Origin: Cohnella sp. WQ 127256
GTDB lineage: Bacteria > Bacillota > Bacilli > Paenibacillales > Paenibacillaceae
NCBI RefSeq assembly: GCF_024519285.1
Contig: NZ_JAMZCY010000001.1
Span: forward strand, 1,054,001 to 1,118,000
Length of the DNA stretch: 64,000 bases
Reading direction: 5' to 3'
Below the pieces are notes generated by a model that made no database searches, had not been told where the DNA came from, and saw nothing but the letters and a program-made list of their open reading frames with translations. The translations under genes and the position numbers were made by a program. This document shows positions 1-8,976 of the stretch, in pieces; the stretch's first letter is position 1, and the number at the start of each line of letters is the position of its first letter.

Positions 1-1001
1 TGAAGCGTGCGCTTCAGGAAGCAGAGGAAATGGGTTACTCTACGATGAATGTAGGCCCAGAGCCGGAATTTTTCTTATTCCAAACCGATGAAAAAGGTAA
101 TCCAACTATGGAGCTTAACGACCAAGGTGGATACTTTGATTTGGCACCGACAGACTTAGGTGAGAATTGCCGCCGTGATATCGTATTAATGCTAGAAGAG
201 ATGGGCTTTGAAATCGAAGCCTCACATCACGAAGTAGCGCCTGGACAGCATGAAATCGACTTTAAATATGCACCAGCGATTAAAGCAGCGGATCAAATTC
301 AAACCTTTAAGCTTGTAGTTAAGACAATTGCTCGCCAGCATGGTTTACATGCAACGTTCATGCCTAAGCCTTTGTTCGGAATGAATGGCTCAGGTATGCA
401 TTGTCACCAATCGTTGTTCACGGGTAAAGAAAATGCTTTCTATGATGCTAATGATAAGCTTGGTTTGAGTGTCGTAGCACGTCAATATATGGCCGGTGTA
501 CTTAAGCATGCTCGGGGCATCGCAGCAATTACGAATCCAACAGTCAATTCTTACAAACGACTTGTGCCAGGATATGAAGCACCATGTTACGTGGCTTGGT
601 CAGCAAGTAACCGTAGTCCAATGATCCGGATTCCGGCTTCCCGAGGTCTTAGCACTCGGATTGAAGTTCGTAATCCAGACCCGGCAGCAAATCCATACTT
701 AGCTCTTGCTGTTATGCTTAAAGCAGGCTTAGACGGAATTAACAACAAAATGTCGATCCCAGCTCCTGTTGATCGTAACATCTATGTAATGAGCGAAGAA
801 GAACGTCAAGATTCTGGTATTCCAAGCTTACCGATTAACCTTAAAGAAGCTTTGGCAGAGCTATTACGTGATGATGTCATTTGCGAAGCCTTAGGCGATC
901 ACGCATTAAGCCATTTCTACGAGCTTAAGGAAATCGAGTGGGATATGTACCGCACGCAAGTTCACCAATGGGAACGCGATCAGTACTTGACGATGTATTA
1001 A
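1..1001 (+). CDS. glnA: Glutamine synthetase type I, 3' part
   Basis: This is the C-terminal part of class I glutamine synthetase, which makes glutamine from glutamate, ammonia and ATP in the cytosol. The frame is open from base 3, so the gene begins outside the window; the first in-window ATG at 30 is internal. Visible landmarks are the metal-binding GPEPEFF segment, the [11 protein letters not shown] segment, the [10 protein letters not shown] region with ATP and metal ligands, and the glutamate-binding [13 protein letters not shown] segment. It ends with the family-typical tail [11 protein letters not shown] strong hairpin follows. In Bacillus glnA also lies close to lexA, so the order is conserved. 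The regulatory region (GlnR sites) is not in the window. Confidence 0.97.
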   Translation, partial: KRALQEAEEMGYSTMNVGPEPEFFLFQTDEKGNPTMELNDQGGYFDLAPTDLGENCRRDIVLMLEEMGFEIEASHHEVAPGQHEIDFKYAPAIKAADQIQTFKLVVKTIARQHGLHATFMPKPLFGMNGSGMHCHQSLFTGKENAFYDANDKLGLSVVARQYMAGVLKHARGIAAITNPTVNSYKRLVPGYEAPCYVAWSASNRSPMIRIPASRGLSTRIEVRNPDPAANPYLALAVMLKAGLDGINNKMSIPAPVDRNIYVMSEEERQDSGIPSLPINLKEALAELLRDDVICEALGDHALSHFYELKEIEWDMYRTQVHQWERDQYLTMY

Positions 1002-1018
1002 ACGAGGATTTATCAAAT

Positions 1019-1062
1019 AAAAAGGCTGCCTTTCAGACCAATGTCTGAGTGGCAGCCTTTTT
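1019..1062. terminator. Bidirectional terminator between glnA and lexA
   Basis: The arms AAAAAGGCTGCC (1019-1030) and GGCAGCCTTTTT (1051-1062) pair perfectly, with an inner stem TCAGAC/GTCTGA closing a CAAT loop. The A-rich left arm and T-rich right arm allow termination of both converging genes. Confidence 0.92.
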
Positions 1063-1075
1063 GGGTTTGAATCAT

Positions 1076-1699
1076 TTAATTAAAAGAACGAATTAATCCG
1101 ATGACCTTACCAAGAATGCTCACATTGTGTAACCGGATAGGCTCCATGCTTGCGTTTTCTGGCTGTAGTCGAATGTGATCCTTTTCCTTGTAAAAGGTTT
1201 TTACAGTTGCTTCGTTCTCTTCCGTCATCGCAACTACGATATCACCGTTAGTAGCGGTAGGTTGCTGACGGACAATAACATAATCTCCATTATGAATGCC
1301 AGCTTCGATCATACTGTCTCCCATTATGGAAAGCATGAATGCGGGTTGATCGCCAACCATACCAACCGGTATTGGATAATATTCTTCGATATTTTCCATT
1401 GCTGTGATCGGAATGCCCGCAGTAACTTTCCCGAGTAGAGGGATTTGGCGGACGGAGGACGATATTCTGTAGACGTTATCTTCATCGCTTCCGAGAATCT
1501 CGATTGCACGTGGTTTAGTAGGATCGCGGCGAATCAAGCCCTTCTTCTCCAGTCGATCCAGATGACCATGTACAGTTGAACTGGAAGCAAGTCCTACGGC
1601 TTCACCAATCTCACGTACAGAAGGGGGATACCCTTTCTCTCTAACTTCGTTCTTAATGAATTCTAGTATGGAATTCTGGCGATTAGACATCTTTGACAC
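1076..1699 (-). CDS. lexA: SOS repressor LexA
   Basis: LexA represses DNA-damage genes and cleaves itself when RecA filaments form. The 207-residue length matches Bacillus LexA. The N-terminal winged helix (about residues 1-70) contains the recognition segment [20 protein letters not shown]. The cleavage site Ala-Gly lies in KVTAGIP, and the S24-type peptidase part shows the catalytic Ser in [10 protein letters not shown] and the Lys in EATVKTF. The GTG at 1699 is preferred over the internal ATG at 1690 because GGGAGGG lies six bases upstream of it. The gene is divergent from yneA, and the shared interval carries several LexA-type boxes, so it is surely autoregulated. Confidence 0.97.
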   Translation of the reverse strand: MSKMSNRQNSILEFIKNEVREKGYPPSVREIGEAVGLASSSTVHGHLDRLEKKGLIRRDPTKPRAIEILGSDEDNVYRISSSVRQIPLLGKVTAGIPITAMENIEEYYPIPVGMVGDQPAFMLSIMGDSMIEAGIHNGDYVIVRQQPTATNGDIVVAMTEENEATVKTFYKEKDHIRLQPENASMEPIRLHNVSILGKVIGLIRSFN

Positions 1700-1745
1700 G
1701 CCAAACCCTCCCTATGTATTAGCTCATGATGACAAATTATAGCAC

Positions 1746-1847
1746 AGAACTCGAGTTCGCACAAACATTCGTTCGACAGAACAGATGTTCTTTTTTTGTT
1801 GACTTGAACATATGTTCGTGTTAGGATGAAACCAGAACAAATGTTTG
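1746..1847. promoter_or_regulatory. Cluster of five LexA (SOS) boxes between lexA and yneA
   Basis: Compared with the Bacillus box CGAACRNRYGTTYG there are five candidates. 1746-1759 has a perfect GAAC/GTTC dyad with a non-consensus centre. 1762-1775 matches 14 of 14 on the minus strand (CGAACGAATGTTTG). 1778-1791 AGAACAGATGTTCT matches 12. 1805-1818 TGAACATATGTTCG matches 13. 1834-1847 AGAACAAATGTTTG matches 13. They fill the divergent promoter region and reach to 12 bases before the yneA start, so LexA would block both genes. Confidence 0.9.
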
Positions 1848-1858
1848 GGGTGACGATA

Positions 1859-2260
1859 ATGGTGCATTCATGGGTAACGGCTAGTTCTGCTCCTGTTTCT
1901 TCTATACGTAAATCTGCTACTTTTAAGTCAGGAAGTACTTTTAAGAAGCTTGCGTCTATACGGCATCAATTGAAGCTTGCTAGAGGCGTATTTTTCATAA
2001 TCGCATTTCTTATCTTATTCAGTGGATTTACGATTGTACATACATTCGCTTCTTCTGATGAGGTCACTCCTGCAACGGGTAACGAGCTGGTTATTTCCGT
2101 TGATAGCGGGGACACATTATGGGAAGTTGCAAGAGCGCATAAGAAGGATTCTATGGATACTCGTCAAGCTGTTCATGCAATACAACAACGCAATGGGCTA
2201 ACAACGTCCGAGGTGACGGTTGGTCAGACCCTTATTATTCCAAGTCGCTTGATGCCATAG
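1859..2260 (+). CDS. yneA: Cell division suppressor YneA (LysM protein)
   Basis: YneA is the SOS-induced inhibitor of septum formation in Bacillus, a membrane-anchored protein with an extracytoplasmic LysM domain. Here the 133-residue protein has a basic N-terminus, one membrane span (GVFFIIAFLILFSGFTIV, about residues 51-69) and a C-terminal LysM domain that starts at VDSGDTLWEVA and ends at VGQTLIIPS. The start at 1859 is chosen because GGGGTG lies seven bases upstream; an in-frame ATG at 1826 would begin before the last LexA box. In Bacillus yneB (a resolvase) follows; it is absent here and ynzC comes next. Confidence 0.88.
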   Translation: MVHSWVTASSAPVSSIRKSATFKSGSTFKKLASIRHQLKLARGVFFIIAFLILFSGFTIVHTFASSDEVTPATGNELVISVDSGDTLWEVARAHKKDSMDTRQAVHAIQQRNGLTTSEVTVGQTLIIPSRLMP

Positions 2261-2280
2261 CCTATATCTTACAATATTAC

Positions 2281-2307
2281 CAGACCGGTCACTCCCGGTC
2301 TTTTTTT
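2281..2307 (+). terminator. Terminator after yneA
   Basis: AGACCGG (2282-2288) pairs with CCGGTCT (2295-2301) and is followed by a run of seven to eight T. It separates yneA from ynzC. Confidence 0.88.
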
Positions 2308-2384
2308 GCTTGTCTGCTTTTCTTGACAACCTATTAGCGAAAATGGCAAAGTAGAGGTTGTAATGAAAGGGGAGTGAAACGGAC

Positions 2385-2573
2385 ATGGAAATGGAACAAA
2401 TCATTAAAAGAATTAATGAGTTATCTCGTAAAAATAAAACCGATGGATTGAGCGAGAGCGAAGTGGAAGAACGTGATACTCTCCGTCGGCAATATATTGC
2501 AATTTTCAAACAAAATTTCCGCTCTGAATTAGATCGTATTGAGATCGTGGACGAACCAACCATTAAGCACTAA
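2385..2573 (+). CDS. ynzC: DUF896 / UPF0291 family protein, YnzC-like
   Basis: A 62-residue helical protein of the DUF896 family. The family pattern is clear: an N-terminal helix RINELSRKNK, an acidic turn LSESEVEERDTLRRQYI, and a second helix ending in RSELDRIEIVDE. In Bacillus the homologue YnzC lies in the SOS-induced yneA operon, but its biochemical role is not known to me. Here the gene is separated from yneA by a terminator, so it may have its own promoter in 2310-2370. GGGGAG about ten bases upstream serves the ATG at 2385; an ATG two codons later is an alternative. Confidence 0.85.
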   Translation: MEMEQIIKRINELSRKNKTDGLSESEVEERDTLRRQYIAIFKQNFRSELDRIEIVDEPTIKH

Positions 2574-2582
2574 TAACAAGTC

Positions 2583-2626
2583 GCAGCGCTGGCATTGTAA
2601 GAATTATTTCACAATGCTGGCGTTGC
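2583..2626. other. Long hairpin after ynzC, no T tract
   Basis: Bases 2583-2598 (GCAGCGCTGGCATTGT) and 2611-2626 (ACAATGCTGGCGTTGC) form a 16-bp stem as plus-strand RNA with three G-U pairs. No T run follows, so it is not a canonical terminator; it may protect the 3' end of the ynzC transcript. Confidence 0.6.
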
Positions 2627-2702
2627 ACCATTTGTTACATAGAGTTGACAACAAATCGCTACTCAGATGTAGAACGGTTGTTGCATAAAGAGGAGGAAGC
2701 TT

Positions 2703-3221
2703 ATGTCCCGCTCATGGGAACGTATGGTGTTGAAAAATTCTAAAACAATTAACAAGCGTCGCAAGAAAGATGGCAAAAAGGGGATTAGTCCTAACGCTCC
2801 GCAAATTGACCGGTTCAAAGGTCGGAATTTTATCGTCCCAATATTGCTGCTCGCGTTAATCATTTTTTACGTGACATTAGCCCAACCTTGGTCAGATAAT
2901 TTCCTGCAGGATCCAACGCTATTTTGGGTGACGATCTGTTGTTATGTCGTGCTCGCATTGTTCTATTATTTACGTCGACCTTATCTCGCTGTTTCACGTG
3001 ATACGCTTGAAACTCGTAAATTCACTGGCTACAAAACATTACGACCAACTGATATTCGCAAATTTACGATTCAACCTGGTTATGTTATCGTTGAGTCCGT
3101 TAAAGGTGCAAACTGGGTGTTCTCACGAGTCATGAATCGGTATCCGATTGAAGCTATGACGGAAAGATTAAAGACGTACTCCGAATTACACAATGTCGAA
3201 TTCGAAGTAAAGGTAAAGTGA
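2703..3221 (+). CDS. Two-span membrane protein of unknown function
   Basis: A 172-residue protein with a strongly basic N-terminus (residues 10-28, rich in Lys and Arg), then two membrane spans (about 43-61, IVPILLLALIIFYVTLA, and about 73-89) and a cytosolic C-terminal part of about 80 residues with alternating beta strands (YLAVSRDTLETRKF, KFTIQPGYVIVESV), resembling small PH-like domains of bacterial membrane proteins; that last point is inference. AGGAGG lies seven bases before the ATG. The HAD gene follows after 12 bases, so the two are probably co-transcribed. I do not recognise a specific function. Confidence 0.75.
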   Translation: MSRSWERMVLKNSKTINKRRKKDGKKGISPNAPQIDRFKGRNFIVPILLLALIIFYVTLAQPWSDNFLQDPTLFWVTICCYVVLALFYYLRRPYLAVSRDTLETRKFTGYKTLRPTDIRKFTIQPGYVIVESVKGANWVFSRVMNRYPIEAMTERLKTYSELHNVEFEVKVK

Positions 3222-3233
3222 GGAGAAAGCACA

Positions 3234-4028
3234 ATGTCGGTCAAAGCCGTTCTATTTGATTTAGATGATACATTGTTATGGGATGATCGCAGCGTGAACG
3301 AGGCATTTAAATTGACATGCCAAATGGCTGCACAAACTACAGGAGTAAATGAAGATGAGCTTGAAGCATCGGTACGCCGCGAAGCTAGAGCTATTTACGA
3401 AACGTATGAAACCTATGAGTTTACGAAGATGATTGGGATCAACCCGTTTGAAGCTTTATGGGGTAAGTTCGAACGCGGTGAGCATCCGATGTTCCGCAAG
3501 CTGCAGCAATTAGCTCCAGAATATCGAGTGAATGCATGGACTAGAGGATTAGCCGCTCTAGGTATTGATAAACCGCAGCTTGGTCAGGAGCTGGCGGAAT
3601 TTTTCCCAGCACAACGTCGCAAGCTAAAGTATGTATATGAGGAAACGTTCTCCGTGTTAGATGAGCTTAAGGGCTCTTACAAGCTCCTTCTTCTGACGAA
3701 TGGCTCTCCGGACCTGCAGCAGGAAAAGCTGGATGGGATGCCTGATCTTATTCCTTACTTCGATTCGATTGTCATCTCCGGTAATTTCGGAGAAGGAAAG
3801 CCTTCCTCCAATTTGTTCGCGCACGCTCTTGAACAAATCGGTATCTCAAAAGAAGAGGGTATAATGGTGGGGGACAAGCTTACGACTGACATTCTTGGTG
3901 CGAACACCATCGGGATGACTTCCGTCTGGATTAATCGTCATGATGCAGTTCGCAATGATGAGATTATTCCATCGTACGAAATCAAGAGCTTGACTGAGCT
4001 TCCTGAACTTCTTAATAAATTGAAATAA
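3234..4028 (+). CDS. HAD-family hydrolase (YjjG/YfnB-like phosphatase)
   Basis: A cytosolic haloacid-dehalogenase phosphatase of 264 residues. Motif I is FDLDDTLLWDD with nucleophile Asp and acid/base Asp near residues 9-11, motif II LLLTNGS around residue 151, and motif IV GDKLTTDILGA near residue 211. A helical cap lies between motifs I and II, giving subfamily I. Such proteins dephosphorylate nucleotides or small phosphosugars; the specificity cannot be read from the sequence. GAGGAG stands just upstream of the ATG, and the gene follows the membrane protein after 12 bases. Confidence 0.88.
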   Translation: MSVKAVLFDLDDTLLWDDRSVNEAFKLTCQMAAQTTGVNEDELEASVRREARAIYETYETYEFTKMIGINPFEALWGKFERGEHPMFRKLQQLAPEYRVNAWTRGLAALGIDKPQLGQELAEFFPAQRRKLKYVYEETFSVLDELKGSYKLLLLTNGSPDLQQEKLDGMPDLIPYFDSIVISGNFGEGKPSSNLFAHALEQIGISKEEGIMVGDKLTTDILGANTIGMTSVWINRHDAVRNDEIIPSYEIKSLTELPELLNKLK

Positions 4029-4043
4029 CAACTATAGCTATTG

Positions 4044-4087
4044 AGAGGCTTTCCAAAAGTGAAATAAGCTTTTGGGAAGCCTCTTTG
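4044..4087 (+). terminator. Terminator after the HAD gene
   Basis: AGAGGCTTTCCAAAAG pairs with CTTTTGGGAAGCCTCT with one mismatch around a short A-rich loop, followed by TTTGT. It closes the 2703-4028 unit. Confidence 0.8.
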
Positions 4088-4147
4088 TAAATTTTATCGA
4101 TTTTGTTTTTTAAGAGTAAATATATGATTCATTTCTGTCACATTTGT

Positions 4148-4163
4148 TGTGAAATTAATCACA
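4148..4163 (+). promoter_or_regulatory. FNR/CRP-type operator of the hemerythrin gene
   Basis: TGTGA-AATTAA-TCACA is a perfect dyad of the FNR form TGTGA-N6-TCACA. A -10-like TATAAA lies at 4183-4188, which would place the start point near 4195 and the dyad centre about 40 bases upstream, the usual place for a class II FNR-activated promoter. No -35 hexamer is visible. A second overlapping dyad (TCACA 4138-4142 with TGTGA 4148-4152) is also present. Confidence 0.7.
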
Positions 4164-4215
4164 TACCAGACGTATAACTTAATATAAACTAAAAATAGAA
4201 CAGGAGGCGACTTAA

Positions 4216-4734
4216 ATGATTGAAACGAGACAGAGAGCTACGGCGAAAGAAGGGAATAAACAATCTTTGGCGTATCTTATCAACCATATTATGCTCGAGC
4301 ACCATCTTTTTCTAAGAATCGAGCTTCCGTACTTAAGTGAGTGCATCACGAAAATTGTTCAAATACATGGACATCGGGATAAGCAACTCATTGACTTACA
4401 CCGATTATATCAGCTCATGAAGAATGAGTTAGAACAGCATTTATACGAAGAAGAGGAACAGATCTTTCCCACGATCGTAGATTATGAAAAAACAAATTCA
4501 TCTGAATTTCTAAAACAAGCTAAACAATCCATTGATAGATTAGTTGCAGCACATAGTTATTTTATATTTGTTCTTAAACAAATACGATTGACCACAGCCA
4601 ATTACACATTGCCTCCACATGCCTGCCAAACTTATGTTTTAACATACAATAAGCTTAGGCAGCTGGAGACTCGAATGTTTGCACATATCCAGATAGAGAA
4701 CAACGTTTTATTTCCACGTATTTACGAAAAGTGA
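4216..4734 (+). CDS. Hemerythrin-like (HHE) domain protein
   Basis: A 172-residue four-helix protein of the hemerythrin/HHE type, related to the di-iron part of RIC/ScdA/YtfE iron-sulfur repair proteins. Candidate iron ligands are His in NHIMLEHH (about residues 23-30), His and Glu in EQHLYEEEEQIFP (about 74-86), His in AAHSYF (about 116) and the closing segment HIQIENNVLFPR near the C-terminus. The N-terminal ScdA domain with its Cys pair is missing, so this is a stand-alone HHE protein. The ribosome site is AGGAGG. A perfect FNR-type site upstream suggests induction when oxygen is low, which fits a role against nitric oxide or in oxygen sensing (inference). Confidence 0.8.
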   Translation: MIETRQRATAKEGNKQSLAYLINHIMLEHHLFLRIELPYLSECITKIVQIHGHRDKQLIDLHRLYQLMKNELEQHLYEEEEQIFPTIVDYEKTNSSEFLKQAKQSIDRLVAAHSYFIFVLKQIRLTTANYTLPPHACQTYVLTYNKLRQLETRMFAHIQIENNVLFPRIYEK

Positions 4735-4747
4735 TCGATATGAATAA

Positions 4748-4785
4748 CAAAGAAGACACCTCGCTAGATAAAGGTGTCTTCTTTG
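4748..4785. terminator. Bidirectional terminator between the hemerythrin gene and mtnD
   Basis: CAAAGAAGACACCT (4748-4761) pairs with AGGTGTCTTCTTTG (4772-4785). A-rich and T-rich flanks serve both converging genes. Confidence 0.88.
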
Positions 4786-4825
4786 TTGTACGTATTCATT
4801 ATACTTGGTGAAATCCTTACAGCAA

Positions 4826-5365
4826 TTACTTCACAAAGCTGGAATCTTCAAACGGATCAGCAACCCAGCCAGCTGGCTCGATGAAGAGGCGCACAGCAAC
4901 GATTGCCTTATTATCCATTAAAGTAAAGAAGTGTGGTTGGCCTTCGGGTACGGAGATAACATCTCCGGCACTCAGTTCAACATCGAAGTATCCGGTTTGC
5001 TCGTCACCTTTAATGATGAAGATCCCGCGTCCTGCAGTAATTGCACGCACTTCATCCTCTGTGTGTGTATGCACCTGCTCGAATTTTTTCAAGATGTCCG
5101 GCAAATTTGGAGTCGCTTCGGAAAGGGCAACGATATCCCAAACCTTGTATCCACGTCTACCCGCAAGATCACGAATTTCGGTATCAAAGGTAGAGAGAAG
5201 CAAGCTCTTATCGTCGTCTGAAAGTGTAAAATGGTTATTAAGGTGCTCAGGAAGCTTGCTCATATCCCAGTGTTCGTACAGTACGTTTTGTTTTGTTAGA
5301 AAGGAAAGAACTTCCTCCTGATTCGAAATACGTTCGTCAGTATTGCGGATACGAATTTCTGCCAT
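4826..5365 (-). CDS. mtnD: Acireductone dioxygenase
   Basis: A cupin enzyme of the methionine salvage pathway. It oxidises the acireductone formed from methylthioribose; with iron it yields the keto acid precursor of methionine and formate. The 179-residue protein shows the metal ligands His99, His101 and Glu105 in HTHTEDEVR and His145 in GQPHFF. The start at 5365 (MAEIRI) is preferred over the ATG at 5386 since GAGG lies eight bases upstream of it. The other mtn genes are not in this window. Divergent metH lies next door, so methionine salvage and methionine synthesis genes face each other across a 144-base interval. Confidence 0.93.
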   Translation of the reverse strand: MAEIRIRNTDERISNQEEVLSFLTKQNVLYEHWDMSKLPEHLNNHFTLSDDDKSLLLSTFDTEIRDLAGRRGYKVWDIVALSEATPNLPDILKKFEQVHTHTEDEVRAITAGRGIFIIKGDEQTGYFDVELSAGDVISVPEGQPHFFTLMDNKAIVAVRLFIEPAGWVADPFEDSSFVK

Positions 5366-5509
5366 CGTCAATTCCTCATTTCCCAATATGAATTATTGTA
5401 TTAATTATAGAACAATTCCACAAAGCTGTCGATCCATACCTTTTCGTTCTGTGAGAGTTCTGGTACTATAAAGTTTAATGATTTGACAGATAGGGGAAGA
5501 GATCTAGTT

Positions 5510-8500
5510 ATGACTTTATCGCATATTAAACCGTCTCTGCAAGAGGCTTTGAATTCTAGAATATTAATTATGGACGGCGCTATGGGCACGATGATCCAAC
5601 AAGCAGATTTAACAGCTGACGATTTCGGCTCCGATGATCTCGATGGCTGTAATGAAATCCTTGTTCTCACTCGACCTGATGTTATCTCAGGCATACATGA
5701 AGCTTACCTAGAAGCAGGCGCAGATATCATCGAGACGAACACTTTCGGTGCGACTGCTGTTGTTCTTATGGAATATGATATCCCGGAGAAAGCAAGAGAG
5801 ATCAATCTTGTGGCGGCCAAGCTTGCACGTGAAGCGTGTGATAAATACTCAACACCAGACAAACCTCGATTCGTAGCAGGTGCATTAGGACCAACGACGA
5901 AAACCCTATCGGTAACCGGTGGCGTTACTTTTGACCAGCTGATTCTAGACTATGAGGAGCAAGTCGTTGCACTCATGGAAGGCGGAGTCGATTGTATTCT
6001 AATTGAGACTTGTCAGGATACACTTAATGTTAAAGCTGCGAGCATAGGTGTTCGCCAAGCCTTTACAAAAATGGGCCAAGAGCTTCCTATCATGATCAGC
6101 GGTACGATAGAACCGATGGGAACGACGCTAGCTGGTCAGAATATCGAATCCTTCTATATTTCACTAGAGCATCTAAATCCAATTTCAATTGGGCTGAACT
6201 GTGCAACTGGACCTGAATTCATGCGCGATCATATCCGGACGTTATCTGGCATTGCCAACTCTGCGGTAAGCTGTTACCCGAATGCGGGTCTTCCGGATGA
6301 GAATGGTAACTACCACGAGTCTCCGGAATCGCTCGCCTTGAAGATGAAGGGCTTCGCAGAGCAGGGGTGGATTAACGTTGCTGGCGGCTGCTGCGGTACA
6401 ACGCCAGCGCATATTGCTGCAATGGCTGCAGTGATGAATGACATAGCACCTCGTAAAATTGAAGGTGAGCATCCTCCAGCAGTTTCAGGTATTGAGACGG
6501 TTTACATTGAAGAGGATAATCGTCCAATCATGATCGGGGAAAGAACGAACATTTCGGGCTCCCGGAAGTTCAAGCGTCTCATTCAGGAAGGGAAGTTCGA
6601 CGAAGCTTCCGATATCGCTCGTGCCCAAGTTAAAGGTGGGGCGCATGTCATCGATATTAACTTGCAGGATACGGATATCGACGAAGCTTATGCGGTTAAT
6701 CAGTTCCTTCCGATGGTGACGAAGAAGATTAAAGTCCCACTTATGCTCGATTCCACGTATGATCATATCATTGAGCTGGGTCTTAAATTTTCGCAAGGAA
6801 AAGCAATTATTAACTCTATTAACCTTGAGGACGGGGAGTCTAAATTCGAGCAAATTCTCCCGCTGATTCATCGTTATGGAGCTGCGGTCGTTTGTATACT
6901 GATCGATGAACGCGGTCAGGCCGTGTCCAGGGAAGCTAAGATGGAAGTCGCAACCCGTTCCTATGAGCTGCTCGTTAATAAATACGGCATGAATCCCGAT
7001 GATATTATTTTTGACCCTAACATGTTTCCAGTTGGCTCGGGTGACCCGCAATATATAGGTTCAGCGGTGGAAACAATTGAAGGTATCCGCATGATTAAGG
7101 AGAAGTATCCGCGTGCCAAGACGATACTTGGACTTAGTAACATTTCGTTCGGATTGCCTGATGCCGGTCGGGAAGTTCTAAACTCCGTGTATTTGTATCA
7201 TAGTACGAAGGCGGGACTGGACTACGCCATCGTTAATACTGAGAAGCTGGAACGTTATGCTTCAATTCCAGAAGAAGAACGCCGTTTGGCCGAGAATCTG
7301 ATTTATAATACAAACGACGAGACACTAGCTGAATTCGTTGCCGCATTCCGGGATAAGAAGATCCAGAAGAAAGAGAAGCTGACCAACCTTACTCTGGAAG
7401 AGCGTCTTTCCGGATATGTAGTAGAAGGGTCCAAGGATGGACTGATCGCAGATCTCGACGAAGCTCTAAGTAAATATGCACCGCTGGATATCATTAATGG
7501 ACCTCTTATGACGGGTATGTCAGAGGTAGGTCGGTTATTCAACAACAATGAGCTAATCGTAGCAGAGGTATTACAGAGCGCAGAGGTTATGAAAGCGTCA
7601 GTGTCACAGCTGGAACCGCATATGCAGAAAAATGAATCGGCGGTTAAAGGTAAAATCATGCTCGCGACGGTAAAAGGTGATGTCCATGACATCGGTAAAA
7701 ACCTGGTCGAGATCATTCTGTCTAATAATGGCTACAAAATCATAAATCTTGGAATCAAAGTACCGCCTGATCAAATTATCGAAGCCGCCCGCAGAGAAAA
7801 TCCAGATGCAATTGGATTATCAGGTTTACTCGTGAAATCTGCACAGCAGATGGTTATTACAGCACAAGATCTTCGCGCAGCGGGAATCGATGCACCGATC
7901 CTCGTTGGGGGAGCAGCGCTCACACGTAAATTTACTAAAAATCGTATCGCTCCCGAGTATGACGGAGTTGTGTTATATGCAAAGGATGCAATGGATGGAC
8001 TAGATATCGCGAACAAATTAAGTGATCCAGGACATCGTGCTCGTATTATCGAAGAACATTGGGCTGCGCAAGCACAATTGGCTGAAGAAGCGGATAAACC
8101 GGCGAAGGAGCTTCCTGAGTTAGTTAGAGCACGTAGCTCGAAGATTTCAGCGGATGCCCCTGTATTTACACCACCGGATTACGACAGGCATGTCCTGCGT
8201 GATTATCCTATCTCTCACGTTATCCCATATGTGAACATGCAGATGCTGCTTGGTCATCACCTTGGATTAAAAGGAAACGTAGAAGAGCTTCTTGCAGCGG
8301 GTGACGAGAGGACGGTTAATCTGAAGGAAACGGTTGACGATATTCTCATGCAATCGAAAGAGCAGGGATGGTTGAATCCTCAGGCCATGTATCGATACTT
8401 CCCAGCTCAATCGGATGGCAATGATATTATCATCTATGATCCCAAGGATGTTACTCGCGAGTTGAAACGCTTCTCGTTCCCTCGTCAGCAAGTGGAGCCG

Positions 8501-8965
8501 TTCCTCTGTTTATCGGACTTCCTGAAATCCGTAGAGAGCGGAATTATGGACAGTGTTGGATTTCTCGTCGTAACTGCAGGTCAAGGAGCGCGTGAGCAAG
8601 GGGAGAAATGGAAGGAAAACGGTGATTACCTTCGCTCCCATGCATTGCTAGCTACTGCATTGGAAGTCGCAGAAGGCCTCGCTGAACGTGTACATCAAAT
8701 CATGAGAGATAACTGGGGCTTTCCAGATCCAGCGGACATGACGATGAAGAAACGTTTTGGTGCTCGTTATCAAGGCATACGGGTATCGTTCGGTTACCCT
8801 GCTTGTCCAGACTTGGAGGATCAGGGCCCATTGTTCGAGATTATGCAGCCAGAGGATATCGGAATTGAGCTGACTGAGGGATTCATGATGGAGCCCGAAG
8901 CATCCGTATCGGCAATGGTATTCGCACATCCGGAAGCGCAATATTTCAACGTTGAGAAAGTGTAA
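5510..8965 (+). CDS. metH: Cobalamin-dependent methionine synthase
   Basis: Transfers a methyl group from methyltetrahydrofolate to homocysteine via methylcobalamin. At 1151 residues all four modules are present: the homocysteine/zinc barrel from residue 1 with ligands in GLNCATG and GGCCGTT; the pterin-binding barrel (starts near IMIGERTNISGS); the cap plus B12 Rossmann domain with the Asp724-x-His726-x-x-Gly729 motif (DVHDIGKN); and the AdoMet activation domain with RYQGIRVSFGYPACPD. The open frame extends to a TTG at 5483, but ATG 5510 preceded by AGGGGAAG is the likelier start. I see no cobalamin or SAM riboswitch in the short upstream interval. Confidence 0.96.
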   Translation: MTLSHIKPSLQEALNSRILIMDGAMGTMIQQADLTADDFGSDDLDGCNEILVLTRPDVISGIHEAYLEAGADIIETNTFGATAVVLMEYDIPEKAREINLVAAKLAREACDKYSTPDKPRFVAGALGPTTKTLSVTGGVTFDQLILDYEEQVVALMEGGVDCILIETCQDTLNVKAASIGVRQAFTKMGQELPIMISGTIEPMGTTLAGQNIESFYISLEHLNPISIGLNCATGPEFMRDHIRTLSGIANSAVSCYPNAGLPDENGNYHESPESLALKMKGFAEQGWINVAGGCCGTTPAHIAAMAAVMNDIAPRKIEGEHPPAVSGIETVYIEEDNRPIMIGERTNISGSRKFKRLIQEGKFDEASDIARAQVKGGAHVIDINLQDTDIDEAYAVNQFLPMVTKKIKVPLMLDSTYDHIIELGLKFSQGKAIINSINLEDGESKFEQILPLIHRYGAAVVCILIDERGQAVSREAKMEVATRSYELLVNKYGMNPDDIIFDPNMFPVGSGDPQYIGSAVETIEGIRMIKEKYPRAKTILGLSNISFGLPDAGREVLNSVYLYHSTKAGLDYAIVNTEKLERYASIPEEERRLAENLIYNTNDETLAEFVAAFRDKKIQKKEKLTNLTLEERLSGYVVEGSKDGLIADLDEALSKYAPLDIINGPLMTGMSEVGRLFNNNELIVAEVLQSAEVMKASVSQLEPHMQKNESAVKGKIMLATVKGDVHDIGKNLVEIILSNNGYKIINLGIKVPPDQIIEAARRENPDAIGLSGLLVKSAQQMVITAQDLRAAGIDAPILVGGAALTRKFTKNRIAPEYDGVVLYAKDAMDGLDIANKLSDPGHRARIIEEHWAAQAQLAEEADKPAKELPELVRARSSKISADAPVFTPPDYDRHVLRDYPISHVIPYVNMQMLLGHHLGLKGNVEELLAAGDERTVNLKETVDDILMQSKEQGWLNPQAMYRYFPAQSDGNDIIIYDPKDVTRELKRFSFPRQQVEPFLCLSDFLKSVESGIMDSVGFLVVTAGQGAREQGEKWKENGDYLRSHALLATALEVAEGLAERVHQIMRDNWGFPDPADMTMKKRFGARYQGIRVSFGYPACPDLEDQGPLFEIMQPEDIGIELTEGFMMEPEASVSAMVFAHPEAQYFNVEKV

Positions 8966-8976
8966 TTAGATATGTA

